This document shows, piece after piece, positions 14,398 to 22,542 of a stretch of 26,054 nucleotides of DNA. The translations under genes were made by a program, and so were the position numbers. The notes under the pieces are model-generated. The model saw nothing but the letters and a program-made list of their open reading frames with translations. It did no database searches and was not told where the DNA came from. Origin of the DNA: JBBSJT01 sp041691015 (GTDB lineage Bacteria > Chlamydiota > Chlamydiia > Chlamydiales > Parachlamydiaceae); NCBI GenBank assembly GCA_041691015.1, contig JBEPVN010000024.1, forward strand, positions 1-26,054, in the 5' to 3' direction. Position 1 is the stretch's first letter. Every line of letters starts with the position of its first letter.

Positions 14398-15984
14398 TTA
14401 AGCTCTTTGTTCTGCTAAATCAGCCTCTTGCACAGGATTTAAATCACTTTCCAAAGTAGGGGCCGTAATGGAGGGAGCTGTAATCTCGCCAAACTTTCTT
14501 CCAAGAACGCGAATAGCGCCTCCCCAAACCAAAATAACCACAAATAAAATAGCTGCCACATAAGGAGCGCTTTCAGCAAAAGAGGCAAAAGAAACAAGCA
14601 AACTTCCATGAATAAGAGAGCCCCCTGATTTGCCAAAACGAGAACAGATGCCATCAATTGCCGCTTTGCCCTTTAACTTGCATTCTGCGCTTAAAGGAAC
14701 AAAAGCCATCTCTTTGGTTGCATCAAACACAGTATACTTTGCAGCGCGGCTTAAAACGTTTTGGGCAGATCCAAAAAAGACAACAAGCGCTAATGGAGTC
14801 ATCCCTTGAAAAAAGGCGCCTGCCGGAATCGGTTGATCTTTGATGAAAAAGAAGCCAAAAAAGCCAACACTTGTAAGTAATAGGATGCCGGGAGTTAAAA
14901 AGGCTGTAAAAGTCCAACCAAATTTTCGTACGGAATTTCCTGAAATAAGCAAGGATGCAAAAGTTGCCAAGGCTCCAATCCATATTTTTACACCGCCCAT
15001 ATAAGCATTATACTCATTTGGACTTGGATAGAGTTCCTTAACCTCACTTTTCCAGAGCACTTCGACCAAGTTAATGACCAAATTATAGGAAATCACGATG
15101 AGGGCAATGCAAATGAGGTATTTGGAGCGCGCCAAGTAACGGAAACTATCCCGAAGAGATAATTTTCCTTTCATTTTTTGCTCTTCTGCACCAGAAGCCT
15201 TGTCATAATAAAGGGGATCGGATAAGACGACGCGATTCATCCAATAAAATAAAAACATCGCTAAAACACCTGCCAAAACAACCAATGAAAGTAAGATTGC
15301 GATGGATTGACCCCAGGCATCATCGCCAAATGGTAAATTGGGATTATAAACATGCCTGCTAAAGTAGGCTGTCATATTCCCGGCAACAACTCCTGAAATG
15401 TTCGTTCCTATCCCAAAAAGACCATAAAAACGCTTAGCTTCATTAAGTCTTGTAATCTGATTGGCAAATCCCCAAAAAATTAGGGCGAGGATAATATTAC
15501 TCCAAAGCTCGCTCATGATGTAAAATGAAGTAAAAGTCCAGTTGCGAAACATCGCAATCACACCCTTAAAGCCAATGGGTAGGATGGTTTGCAGATTGTC
15601 TGCTAAATCGTTCGGGTGAAGGCTGTTTCTTGCGGGATATAGAACAAAAGCAAAGAGAGTAAAATAGACGAGGAAGATCGATAAAATTGTATAGGAAACC
15701 ACTTCTTTTGATAATCGATTGGAAAGTCTTGTATAGAGGAGGGTCATCAAAATAGCGCCGGGAAACATCCCCCAAACTTTTATAAAAGGTATGGCTTCAG
15801 CTCCTGAACCTTTGGCTGTGACAACGAGCGCATCTTTCATGGTATGCAGAACATTGTAAGAAAAAGAAATCAGAAAAAAAATAAAAAGCATCGGTATAAG
15901 CTTTTTAAGCTCATGTCTGTGGATCGGCCATAAATAAGACCGCCACCTGCTAAATTCTGGACTGTCTGAACCGGAAAGTAACAT
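14398..15984 (-). CDS. NTT-family ATP/ADP translocase (Npt1-like)
   Basis: A 528-residue carrier, the same length as C. trachomatis Npt1, with about 11-12 TM helices. It matches plant plastid NTT1 closely at the key sites: TAKGSGAEAIPFIK (56-69, with Lys69 at the AtNTT1 Lys155 position), Glu159 in SELWS (AtNTT1 Glu245), Glu308 in INLVEVLWKS (Glu385), PSPNEYNAYMG (330-340) and KGKAAID (438-444). These charged residues are needed for adenine-nucleotide exchange in studied NTTs. So this copy is the better candidate for host ATP uptake in exchange for ADP. AAAAAGG lies 6 bases before the ATG. Two candidate promoters lie between it and pgk, and a strong terminator follows. Specific substrate is inferred, not seen. 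Confidence 0.9.
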   Translation of the reverse strand: MLLSGSDSPEFSRWRSYLWPIHRHELKKLIPMLFIFFLISFSYNVLHTMKDALVVTAKGSGAEAIPFIKVWGMFPGAILMTLLYTRLSNRLSKEVVSYTILSIFLVYFTLFAFVLYPARNSLHPNDLADNLQTILPIGFKGVIAMFRNWTFTSFYIMSELWSNIILALIFWGFANQITRLNEAKRFYGLFGIGTNISGVVAGNMTAYFSRHVYNPNLPFGDDAWGQSIAILLSLVVLAGVLAMFLFYWMNRVVLSDPLYYDKASGAEEQKMKGKLSLRDSFRYLARSKYLICIALIVISYNLVINLVEVLWKSEVKELYPSPNEYNAYMGGVKIWIGALATFASLLISGNSVRKFGWTFTAFLTPGILLLTSVGFFGFFFIKDQPIPAGAFFQGMTPLALVVFFGSAQNVLSRAAKYTVFDATKEMAFVPLSAECKLKGKAAIDGICSRFGKSGGSLIHGSLLVSFASFAESAPYVAAILFVVILVWGGAIRVLGRKFGEITAPSITAPTLESDLNPVQEADLAEQRA

Positions 15985-16056
15985 GAAAAACCTTTTTGGT
16001 TAACATTGTTCAACAACTCAATTAAACGAACATCTTCCTTAAAATAAGAGAGGTTA

Positions 16057-16086
16057 CTTATAGCAAATCTCTCTCAAATTATGCAA
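16057..16086 (-). promoter_or_regulatory. Candidate promoter P1 of the Npt1-like gene
   Basis: TTGCAT (16086-16081), 18-base spacer, TATAAG (16062-16057) on the minus strand, giving a leader of about 65 bases. Confidence 0.4.
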
Positions 16087-16147
16087 TCCTTAAATTAGCA
16101 ATCTCTTTTTTTAAAGAGAGTGTTAACAGTCACTTAAAATCAGATCT

Positions 16148-16176
16148 AGTATACCTTCTTTATAAAATTTTAACAA
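16148..16176 (-). promoter_or_regulatory. Candidate promoter P2 of the Npt1-like gene
   Basis: TTGTTA (16176-16171), 17-base spacer, TATACT (16153-16148) on the minus strand, just after the pgk stop codon. This is the closest match to the consensus in the window, and with P1 would give two start sites. Confidence 0.45.
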
Positions 16177-16190
16177 TCATTATTTAATTT

Positions 16191-17396
16191 TTATTGTTTT
16201 TTATCCGATAAAACATCAATTCCTGGCAATGATCCAAATTCCAAATATTCTAAAGAAGCTCCGCCTCCGGTTGATACATGGGAAATTTTATCGATCAGGT
16301 TTAATTTCTGCAAGGCAGCTACAGAATCACCGCCACCAACAATGGTCATACATTTAAGGCTTCCAAAAACTTTTCCAATAGCAGCAGTTCCCTTTGAAAA
16401 ATTTGAAACTTCGAAAATTCCAAGGGGTCCATTCCATAACAGAGTTGCCGCTTTTTTTAGCTCTTCTGAAAAAAGCTGAATTGTTTTTGGACCTATATCT
16501 ACCCCATAAAATCCATCAGGGATGCCAATTTCGGTATCCACAGTAAGAACTTCCTCTTTTCCGCTTAAATCCTTTGTGATCACATGGTCTATAGGCAGAA
16601 AAATTTTGATATTTTTAGCTTTTGCATCTTCCAGAATAAGTAAAGCCTCTTCTATTAAATGATCTTCAAAAAGTGATTTTCCAATCTTAAAGCCTTGAGC
16701 CTTTAAGAAAGTATATGCCATGGCACCGCCAATAAAAACAGCATCAACTTTTGTCAAAAGAGCTTTGATAATCCCAAGTTTGCCAGAAACTTTAGCGCCG
16801 CCAATAACTGCAAAAAAAGGTCTTTTTGGATTTTTCAGAGCCTTACCCAAAAAATTTATCTCTTTTTCGATCAAAAAACCGGCAGCTGACTTATTAGGAA
16901 AATATTTTGGAACGCACACTATGGATGAGTGGCGGCGATGTGCATTTGCAAAGGCGTCCATTACAAAAACCTCCCCAAAGCTTGAGAGTTCCTTTGCAAA
17001 AGAAGGATCGCTCATCGGATCTTCCTCAGCTTTATGAAACCTTAAATTTTCAAGGAGTAAAATTTCGCCAGCTTTTAGAGAATCAACAGCTTGTTTTGTT
17101 TTTGCACCAACGCAATCATCTGCAAATATCACCGGCTTGTTAAGAAGTTTTGATAAATGTTCAGCTATCGGTTTTAGGGAAAAAGCAGGATCGAATTTAC
17201 CCTTTGGCTTGCCCAAATGGCTCATTAAAATAAGCTTGCCGTCCTGTTTTAAAATATAGCGGATCGAAGGCAGCGCTTCTCTAATTCTTGTGTCATCGGT
17301 AATCATGCCCTTTTTATCTTGCGGGACATTAAAATCAACCCGCATAAGGACTTTTTTTTGTGTAACACTGAAGTCTTGTAAAGAAAGTTTGACCAT
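16191..17396 (-). CDS. pgk: Phosphoglycerate kinase
   Basis: A 401-residue cytoplasmic glycolytic enzyme that moves the acyl phosphate of 1,3-bisphosphoglycerate to ADP, making ATP. Visible signatures are RVDFNVPQD near residue 18, SHLGKPKG, GGAKVSGKLG in the hinge region, LWNGPLGIFE and GGGDSVAAL (nucleotide site), and STGGGASLEYLE near the C-terminus. Length is normal. The ATG at 17396 is preferred over two further in-frame ATGs (17417, 17402) because AAGGGG lies 9 bases before it and the protein then opens MVKLSLQDF as in relatives. A TTGACT box near 17462-17457 has only a poor -10 partner (TTATCA). The gene diverges from the Inc-like triplet. Confidence 0.96.
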   Translation of the reverse strand: MVKLSLQDFSVTQKKVLMRVDFNVPQDKKGMITDDTRIREALPSIRYILKQDGKLILMSHLGKPKGKFDPAFSLKPIAEHLSKLLNKPVIFADDCVGAKTKQAVDSLKAGEILLLENLRFHKAEEDPMSDPSFAKELSSFGEVFVMDAFANAHRRHSSIVCVPKYFPNKSAAGFLIEKEINFLGKALKNPKRPFFAVIGGAKVSGKLGIIKALLTKVDAVFIGGAMAYTFLKAQGFKIGKSLFEDHLIEEALLILEDAKAKNIKIFLPIDHVITKDLSGKEEVLTVDTEIGIPDGFYGVDIGPKTIQLFSEELKKAATLLWNGPLGIFEVSNFSKGTAAIGKVFGSLKCMTIVGGGDSVAALQKLNLIDKISHVSTGGGASLEYLEFGSLPGIDVLSDKKQ

Positions 17397-17494
17397 GAAC
17401 ATTAACCCCTTATACATACTCTAGAAAAGCTCTTGATAACCTATTTCAAATCTTAAAGTCAACTCTTAAATAATAAAAAATTTATCAAAAAAAT

Positions 17495-17523
17495 TTGCTT
17501 TAAATTATTTTATTATTGAGAAT
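17495..17523 (+). promoter_or_regulatory. Weak candidate promoter of the Inc-like triplet
   Basis: TTGCTT, 17-base spacer, GAGAAT, about 40 bases upstream of the first ATG in very A+T-rich DNA. Other placements are possible. Confidence 0.25.
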
Positions 17524-17564
17524 TAAGTTTTATTTTTCTTAAAAACCAAACGAGTCAAAAAAAC

Positions 17565-18326
17565 ATGTCAATAACTTCAAATACAAGTGAGAGGGATTGG
17601 CTAAGAGCCTCTCAAATTCAGGATTTACTCTTAACAGAACAACACCACCCAATCGGGTTTGGAACAACTTTAAGCATTGGGATTATGGGCTCTGCAATAG
17701 GCTCGCTATTTGGAATTTGCGCTATAAAAATTTTGACATTCGAGCCTGAATTTGAAATAGTGACAACCCTCGGCTGCGGAATAATTGCTATTATCGGAAG
17801 TAGATACTGGGATGCTAGTAAAACCTCTACTGAGCAACAAACAAAGCAAATGCTTGAACAATATAGATCCTATCAGATCATTCAAGGTAAGGACCTTAGC
17901 TTTTTATTACGAAATTTAAGCGATCAGTTTCAAAATAACGTTCTTACAAAATTAAATGCCGCTCAAATACAAAATACGATGCTCTATGAAGTAAGTGAGA
18001 CTAAATACATTATTTTAGGAAAAATTTTCAGGACATTACAGGAGCCCACGACAACTCTTGATGAAAGAATTGAACTTGAAGATAAAATCTTAACTGAACT
18101 TCATAAAAATTTGACCAGTAACATGCCTTATTCCGATACGCTTGAAGAATGCGAAAACATTTTTGGTAATGCGCTTGAATCAATTCTTATGCATTTTTTC
18201 AAATACCATATCAACAAAGAAAACCTAGCAGCTATCCAAGATTTTGCACACGAAAATAAATTTAATAAACTCTCTCAATTCTGCTCAAATTATTATGATT
18301 GGTGTAGTAGTTGGATATTTATTTAA
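17565..18326 (+). CDS. Inc-like protein, paralogue 1 of a tandem triplet
   Basis: A 253-residue protein of no family I recognise. It shares a plan with the next two genes: a polar Ser/Thr/Asn-rich start (SITSNTSERDWLRA), a bilobed hydrophobic region (about 34-57 and 64-80), the motif Y-R-S-Y-Q-I-I-Q-G-K-D-L-S-F-L-L (100-115), then a helical C-terminal domain. Two hydrophobic helices separated by a very short turn, with both ends in the same compartment, is the recognised look of chlamydial inclusion-membrane (Inc) proteins, and the polar N-terminus suits type III secretion. That is inference from shape. This is the most diverged copy; its C-terminus is shorter and aromatic (YYDWCSSWIFI). The ATG has no clear ribosome site. 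Confidence 0.7.
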   Translation: MSITSNTSERDWLRASQIQDLLLTEQHHPIGFGTTLSIGIMGSAIGSLFGICAIKILTFEPEFEIVTTLGCGIIAIIGSRYWDASKTSTEQQTKQMLEQYRSYQIIQGKDLSFLLRNLSDQFQNNVLTKLNAAQIQNTMLYEVSETKYIILGKIFRTLQEPTTTLDERIELEDKILTELHKNLTSNMPYSDTLEECENIFGNALESILMHFFKYHINKENLAAIQDFAHENKFNKLSQFCSNYYDWCSSWIFI

Positions 18327-18371
18327 CAACTGATATTAAAAATTTAAAAACAGAACAATAAGGAATAAAAT

Positions 18372-19148
18372 ATGTCAGCTATTACAAATACAAATGAACG
18401 AGATTGGTTAAGGGCAGAAGTTGTCCAAAAGCTCATCCAAAAACATAGCTACATTCCATTAGAGTATGGTTTGGTAGGCCTTGGACTTGCGGGAGGAGCA
18501 ATTGGCTGGGGAGCTGTAGAGGGAGTGGGTTTTATTACGGGACATGTTAACCCTTTAACACAAGTGGTAACGACATTAGCTGTTTCCATGCTAAGTTTTG
18601 CAGGCTCTATGTTGATGGACTATTCTGATAGCGAATGTCAACAAAGAAAAAACGAACACCTAAAAGATTATAAACCTTGGGAAATTGTCAAAGGCAGAGA
18701 TTTAAGTTTTTTATTAATTAATTCTAATGCTGCATTTCAAACTAGCATTTTAAAGAAAATTAATCCTTCGCAGTTAAATAATGCCATTAAAGGAATGGGT
18801 ATTCGACGCTACAAACAGCGCAATGTATTGGAAGAAATACTAGAACAATTACCAGCTTCTGATAGCACAGAAGATCAAAGAAGAAATCTTGAAAAGAATG
18901 CTTTAAAAGATATTTTTAATAACATCACTAAACAGGAATGTTACTTAGAAGCTTATAAAAAATGCAAAGATTATTTTGGGAAAACTCTTTCAAACGCTCT
19001 CGAAGATTATTTAAAAAACCTTATTGATCATGAAAACGTGAAACTGATGTATCTATTTTCAATTGAAAATAATCTCCTTAATTTACGAGATGAATGCTTG
19101 GATTATTGCGAACAAAATGCAGCTGAACTCATACTTAAAAATCTTTAA
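18372..19148 (+). CDS. Inc-like protein, paralogue 2
   Basis: 258 residues, same plan as its neighbours. It starts SAITNTNERDWLRA, has glycine-rich hydrophobic lobes at about 33-57 (GLGLAGGAIGWGAVEGVGF) and 63-82, then PWEIVKGRDLSFLL (102-115), KINPSQLNNA, and near the C-terminus ALEDYLKN followed by HENVKLMY. AAGGA lies 8 bases before the ATG. It is 45 bases after paralogue 1 and 26 before paralogue 3, so the three probably form one transcript. The glycine pattern in the first lobe could pack helices against each other. Function unknown; the membrane location is inferred. Confidence 0.75.
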   Translation: MSAITNTNERDWLRAEVVQKLIQKHSYIPLEYGLVGLGLAGGAIGWGAVEGVGFITGHVNPLTQVVTTLAVSMLSFAGSMLMDYSDSECQQRKNEHLKDYKPWEIVKGRDLSFLLINSNAAFQTSILKKINPSQLNNAIKGMGIRRYKQRNVLEEILEQLPASDSTEDQRRNLEKNALKDIFNNITKQECYLEAYKKCKDYFGKTLSNALEDYLKNLIDHENVKLMYLFSIENNLLNLRDECLDYCEQNAAELILKNL

Positions 19149-19174
19149 AACCATTAAAAAAATTTGGAGTAAAT

Positions 19175-19951
19175 ATGTCAGCAATAACAAATACAAGTGA
19201 ACAAAACTGGTTAAGAGCATCAGTTGCTAGGCAATTGATCAAAGGACATACAAGCCACAATAACTTTGAACTATTAAATTTTGCGGCAGGAGGAGTTGGA
19301 GGAGGGGCTATTGGATGGATAGGCACTGCATTCATCTTCAATTCTAATCCCTACACACAAGAGATTGCGGCTGTTTCTTTTAGTGTAATTGGTCTTTTTA
19401 GTGTCTTATACTGTGAAATTTCCAATAGAAATCTTCAACAAGAAAAACTTGATCAATTAAAACAGTACAGGTCTTGGGAAATTGTCAAGGGCGAAGATCT
19501 TAGTTTTTTATTAAACTGTTCTAGCGATGCATTTCAAAATGATGTTTTAAATATGATTAATCCATCTCAGTTGAAAAGTGCACTTACGGGCATCAATAGA
19601 AATATAAGATATACTATTTTGAGCGAACATTTAAAAAAATTACCTCCTGTAAAAAGTACTGAAATGGAAAGAAGATTGCTTGAAAGTGGTATTCTAGAAG
19701 AAATTTTGGATAATTTGGATAACAACAAGCCTTACGTAGAAACTTATAAAAAATGCAAAGAAGTTTTCGGAAAAAATCTTAAATGGGTTCTTGAAGACTA
19801 CTTGAGTATGCAAGTCAAGCATGCAAACGTGATAACATTGTATAATTTTTCGGTTAAAAAAGAAATGTCTAGTCTTGAGCTGCATTGCAAGAAATATTAC
19901 GGACATAATTTTATGGAGATAGATCTTCAAAAATCGTTAAAAAAGGATTAA
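19175..19951 (+). CDS. Inc-like protein, paralogue 3
   Basis: 258 residues, closest to paralogue 2. It starts SAITNTSEQNWLRA, has hydrophobic lobes at about 34-55 (FAAGGVGGGAIGWIGTAFIF) and 62-80, then SWEIVKGEDLSFLL (100-113), MINPSQLKSA, and VLEDYLSM followed by KHANVITLY. GGAG lies 6 bases before the ATG. It is the last gene of the row; no clear terminator follows on this strand, only the palindrome-rich stretch before pdxT. Conserved blocks shared by all three sit outside the membrane lobes, suggesting the cytosol-facing part is the working part. Confidence 0.75.
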   Translation: MSAITNTSEQNWLRASVARQLIKGHTSHNNFELLNFAAGGVGGGAIGWIGTAFIFNSNPYTQEIAAVSFSVIGLFSVLYCEISNRNLQQEKLDQLKQYRSWEIVKGEDLSFLLNCSSDAFQNDVLNMINPSQLKSALTGINRNIRYTILSEHLKKLPPVKSTEMERRLLESGILEEILDNLDNNKPYVETYKKCKEVFGKNLKWVLEDYLSMQVKHANVITLYNFSVKKEMSSLELHCKKYYGHNFMEIDLQKSLKKD

Positions 19952-20066
19952 AGGATTTTAACTCCAGGCTTTTGTTGATGAAAAAAGAAGAACCCCGAGG
20001 GGTTAAAATGCGTTTACGATATACCCACACCTGCATTTTAACGTCGCTTCGCTTTGGTTAAAATTT

Positions 20067-20087
20067 GGTATGGGCTACAAAATGAGA
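20067..20087 (+). repeat. 21-bp direct repeat, copy 1
   Basis: A 21-base block beginning GGTATGGGCTAC and ending AAAATGAGA, repeated exactly at 20233-20253. Both copies follow a stretch containing CGCTTCG. Confidence 0.75.
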
Positions 20088-20100
20088 TAAAAAAGATGCA

Positions 20101-20160
20101 AAAAAGAAAAAATCACATAAGTCGAGACAGAGATCACAGAGGGACTTAAATCATGTGATT
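20101..20160 (-). terminator. Rho-independent terminator of the pdxST operon
   Basis: On the minus strand AATCACAT (20160-20153), a 5-base bulge, AAGTC (20147-20143), a 19-base loop, GACTT (20123-20119) and ATGTGATT (20118-20111) are followed by TTTTCTTTTTT. It lies 123 bases after the pdxT stop codon and has the same long-loop design as the euo terminator. Confidence 0.65.
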
Positions 20161-20232
20161 GATTTTTCGAAGCGGAAAACAACTCAAAAACAACACCCTA
20201 ACCCAACACCATACCTCTTCGCTTCGGAGCAT

Positions 20233-20253
20233 GGTATGGGCTACAAAATGAGA
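20233..20253 (+). repeat. 21-bp direct repeat, copy 2
   Basis: Exact copy of 20067-20087; its first seven bases also pair with CCATACC at 20209-20215. Confidence 0.75.
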
Positions 20254-20282
20254 AATTGACTTCGTCTAGGGGTTCTTCATTT

Positions 20283-20864
20283 TTAATGCTTTTTGATGAG
20301 GTTTATAAAGAAGCGATGGATCGCCGCATCATCTGTAAGCTCTGGATGAAATGTCGCGCCCAAATGATCTCCTTGCCTGACTAATACAGGTTCCCCTTCA
20401 AATGTAGCCAATACTTCCACATCTTTTCCGCATTCTTTAATACGAGGCGCCCTGATAAAAAAAGCAGGAAATAGTGTGGGCTGTTTTTTAGGATTTAACT
20501 GCATATTGACATCTGTCTTAAAAGATTCGACTTGCCGTCCAAAAGCGTTACGCTCAACCTTTATATCTAAAATATTAAACGGTTTCATATCGCTTTTTAA
20601 AATTTCTTGTGACATCAAAATAAGCCCTGCACAGGTTCCAAAAATCGGTTTCACAGATGCAAATTCTTTGATTTTTTCGGTGAGCTCAATAAAGTTCATT
20701 TGACGTAAAATCGTTGTCGATTCACCCCCAGGGATGATCAAAGCATCGCATTTTTCCAAATCTTTTGGTGTTCTTACTTCAATTGCCAAAACTCCAAGAG
20801 TTTTTAACATTTCAATATGTTTTGAAAAAGCACCTTGAAGTGCAAGTACCCCAATTGTAATCAT
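20283..20864 (-). CDS. pdxT: Pyridoxal 5'-phosphate synthase, glutaminase subunit PdxT
   Basis: A 193-residue class I glutamine amidotransferase that releases ammonia from glutamine and feeds it to PdxS. The triad is Cys78 in FGTCAG, His173 and Glu175 in TFHPEL, and the glutamine-binding loop is GGESTT (46-51). Length is typical. It starts at the base after the pdxS stop codon, consistent with a fixed ratio of the two subunits, which form a 12:12 complex. It is the last gene of a six-gene leftward operon; a terminator follows at 20101-20160. Confidence 0.95.
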   Translation of the reverse strand: MITIGVLALQGAFSKHIEMLKTLGVLAIEVRTPKDLEKCDALIIPGGESTTILRQMNFIELTEKIKEFASVKPIFGTCAGLILMSQEILKSDMKPFNILDIKVERNAFGRQVESFKTDVNMQLNPKKQPTLFPAFFIRAPRIKECGKDVEVLATFEGEPVLVRQGDHLGATFHPELTDDAAIHRFFINLIKKH

Positions 20865-21767
20865 TTACCAGCCTCTCGGCGCAAATCTGTCTTCTGGCGG
20901 TATCTGCAACAAATCCATCCCTTTCATCGGGTTTAAAAGCCCCATCGAAATTTGAACGAGCATTTCTGGATCCTTAAAATATGTTGCGGCTTGAACTATA
21001 GCTCTTGCTCGACTTTCAGGATCCTCTGATTTAAAGATACCTGATCCAACAAACACAGTCTCAGCGCCAAGCTGCATCATTAAGGCAGCATCTGCTGGTG
21101 TTGCAATACCTCCTGCTGCAAAATTCGGCACAGGAAGTTTTCCAAGTTTTGCTACTTGCTCCACCAAATGAAAAGGAGCTCCCATAAGTTTTGCTTCTCT
21201 CATGAGTTCTGCGTGATCGAGTCTTGTTAAGAGTTTAATTTCGCGATTAACAGCGCGCATATGTCTAACTGCTTCTACGATATTACCAGTTCCTGCCTCA
21301 CCCTTGGTTCTGATCATGGCAGCGCCCTCGCCGATTCTTCTTAAAGCTTCCCCAAGATTTCTGCAGCCGCATACAAACGGAATACGGAACGCGTTTTTAT
21401 CGATGTGATTTTCTTCATCAGCGGGACTCAAAACTTCACTTTCATCAATAAAATCTACAAATAAGGCCTCTAAGATTTGCGCTTCTACAAAATGACCGAT
21501 CCTACATTTTGCCATGACAGGAATAGAAACAGCTTCTTGAATTTTTTGGATAAGTTCCGGGTTTGACATGCGAGCAATACCGCCTTGAGCCCGGATATCT
21601 GCAGGAATGCGCTCTAGTGCCATAACAGCTACAGCGCCTGCATCTTCTGCGATTTTAGCTTGGGTTTCGTTTGTGACATCCATAATGACGCCACCCTTAA
21701 GCATTTCCGCCAAGCCTACCTTAACTTCAAAAGAACTCTTCTCAAGGGAATGTTTTGCATGACGCAT
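20865..21767 (-). CDS. pdxS: Pyridoxal 5'-phosphate synthase, lyase subunit PdxS
   Basis: A 300-residue TIM-barrel enzyme that builds PLP from ribose 5-phosphate, glyceraldehyde 3-phosphate and ammonia. The essential residues are Asp30 (GGVIMDV), Lys87 (MAKCRIGH) and Lys155 (RTKGEAGTG), each shifted by six from the B. subtilis numbers 24, 81 and 149. The phosphate loops (GEAGTGN, FAAGGIATPADA and FVGSGIF) are intact. GGAGAT lies 6 bases before the ATG, and the gene follows the dnaQ-like gene by 22 bases. This gives the organism its own route to vitamin B6 cofactor from central metabolites, unlike Chlamydiaceae, which are thought to lack it. Confidence 0.97.
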   Translation of the reverse strand: MRHAKHSLEKSSFEVKVGLAEMLKGGVIMDVTNETQAKIAEDAGAVAVMALERIPADIRAQGGIARMSNPELIQKIQEAVSIPVMAKCRIGHFVEAQILEALFVDFIDESEVLSPADEENHIDKNAFRIPFVCGCRNLGEALRRIGEGAAMIRTKGEAGTGNIVEAVRHMRAVNREIKLLTRLDHAELMREAKLMGAPFHLVEQVAKLGKLPVPNFAAGGIATPADAALMMQLGAETVFVGSGIFKSEDPESRARAIVQAATYFKDPEMLVQISMGLLNPMKGMDLLQIPPEDRFAPRGW

Positions 21768-21789
21768 AAGATAATCTCCAAATTATTAA

Positions 21790-22539
21790 TTATAGTCCGG
21801 CAAATGGATTGCCGGCTTGTGTAAAGAGTCCGCCTTTTTTACGGCGATTGATTTCAGAGCGGATAGAATAAAGCAAATCCTGATCGAAATCCTTATTTCC
21901 AGCCCATAATAAGTATTGCAAAGGAACATCGCTCATCAAACGACCTTTATGTGGTCCAAGAGGCATTGTTTTCATCATAACAGGTTTTGATAGAACATCA
22001 AAAAGCTGCTTGACCGTTTTATATCTTTTTGCAAGGTATCTGAAAACTTCAATGTTGACAATAACATCGTTCATTGCCCGATGAGCCCCTTCCATGTCGA
22101 TATTGAAATGCTTGCGAAGCTGCTCTAGTGAGTTCGTCGGACTGTCGCCATAAAGCCTTGCCATTCTCAAAGTATCTAAAATGCGGTTATTTCGAAGCGT
22201 ACATGGAATTTGAGCTCTTTCTGCAGCAGTTGCGATCAGGTCGATGTCAAAACCGACCCCATGACCTACAATGATGCCTCTACCAATAAATTTTAATAAA
22301 TCTTTTAGAATATCTTTTATGACAGGCTTTCCCTGAACCATTTCTTGCGTGATATGATGGATCTCAATGGAAGTGTCTGGAATAACGCATTCTGGATCAA
22401 TCAGGGACTCGTAGCTTTCATGAATTTTTTTTAAATCAAATTTGACGGCAGCTACTTCAATGATGCGGTCAAGTTTTGGATCGAGGCCGGTAGACTCGCA
22501 GTCAATGCAAACAAATACTTCTTCTTCAATATCAGACAT
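21790..22539 (-). CDS. DnaQ-like DEDDh 3'-5' exonuclease with C-terminal DUF3820-like domain
   Basis: A 249-residue exonuclease of the DNA polymerase III epsilon type. All five DEDDh residues are seen: Asp13 and Glu15 in CIDCESTGL, Asp98 in HGVGFDID, His153 and Asp158 in GAHRAMNDV. After about residue 192 comes a short extra domain (LGPHKGRLMSDVP, then QYLLWAG) resembling DUF3820, found after such exonucleases in chlamydiae and elsewhere. The ATG at 22539 is preferred over a TTG one codon earlier, with AAGGG 7 bases upstream inside engB's end. It begins 3 bases after the engB stop. It resembles the second dnaQ gene of C. trachomatis (CT536), so it is more likely a repair or RNA-processing nuclease than the replicase proofreader; this is inference. 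Confidence 0.88.
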   Translation of the reverse strand: MSDIEEEVFVCIDCESTGLDPKLDRIIEVAAVKFDLKKIHESYESLIDPECVIPDTSIEIHHITQEMVQGKPVIKDILKDLLKFIGRGIIVGHGVGFDIDLIATAAERAQIPCTLRNNRILDTLRMARLYGDSPTNSLEQLRKHFNIDMEGAHRAMNDVIVNIEVFRYLAKRYKTVKQLFDVLSKPVMMKTMPLGPHKGRLMSDVPLQYLLWAGNKDFDQDLLYSIRSEINRRKKGGLFTQAGNPFAGL

Positions 22540-22542
22540 CAA

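Larger units (their letters stand above)
19952..20282. other. 331-bp palindrome-rich convergent intergenic stretch
   Basis: No gene was found. It holds AACCCC-GA-GGGGTT (19991-20004), a 10-bp stem GTTAAAATGC/GCATTTTAAC (20002-20011 with 20033-20042), a 21-bp direct repeat, a 7-bp stem CCATACC/GGTATGG (20209-20215 with 20233-20239) and the pdxT operon terminator. A 10-bp inverted pair GAAGAACCCC/GGGGTTCTTC (19987-19996 with 20269-20278) bounds most of it, as would be expected of a small inserted element. Confidence 0.7.

Noticed and set aside
16103..16118. Terminator of pgk (CTCTTT/AAAGAG hairpin)
   Set aside because: No U-run follows on the minus strand and it lies between two candidate promoters of the next gene.
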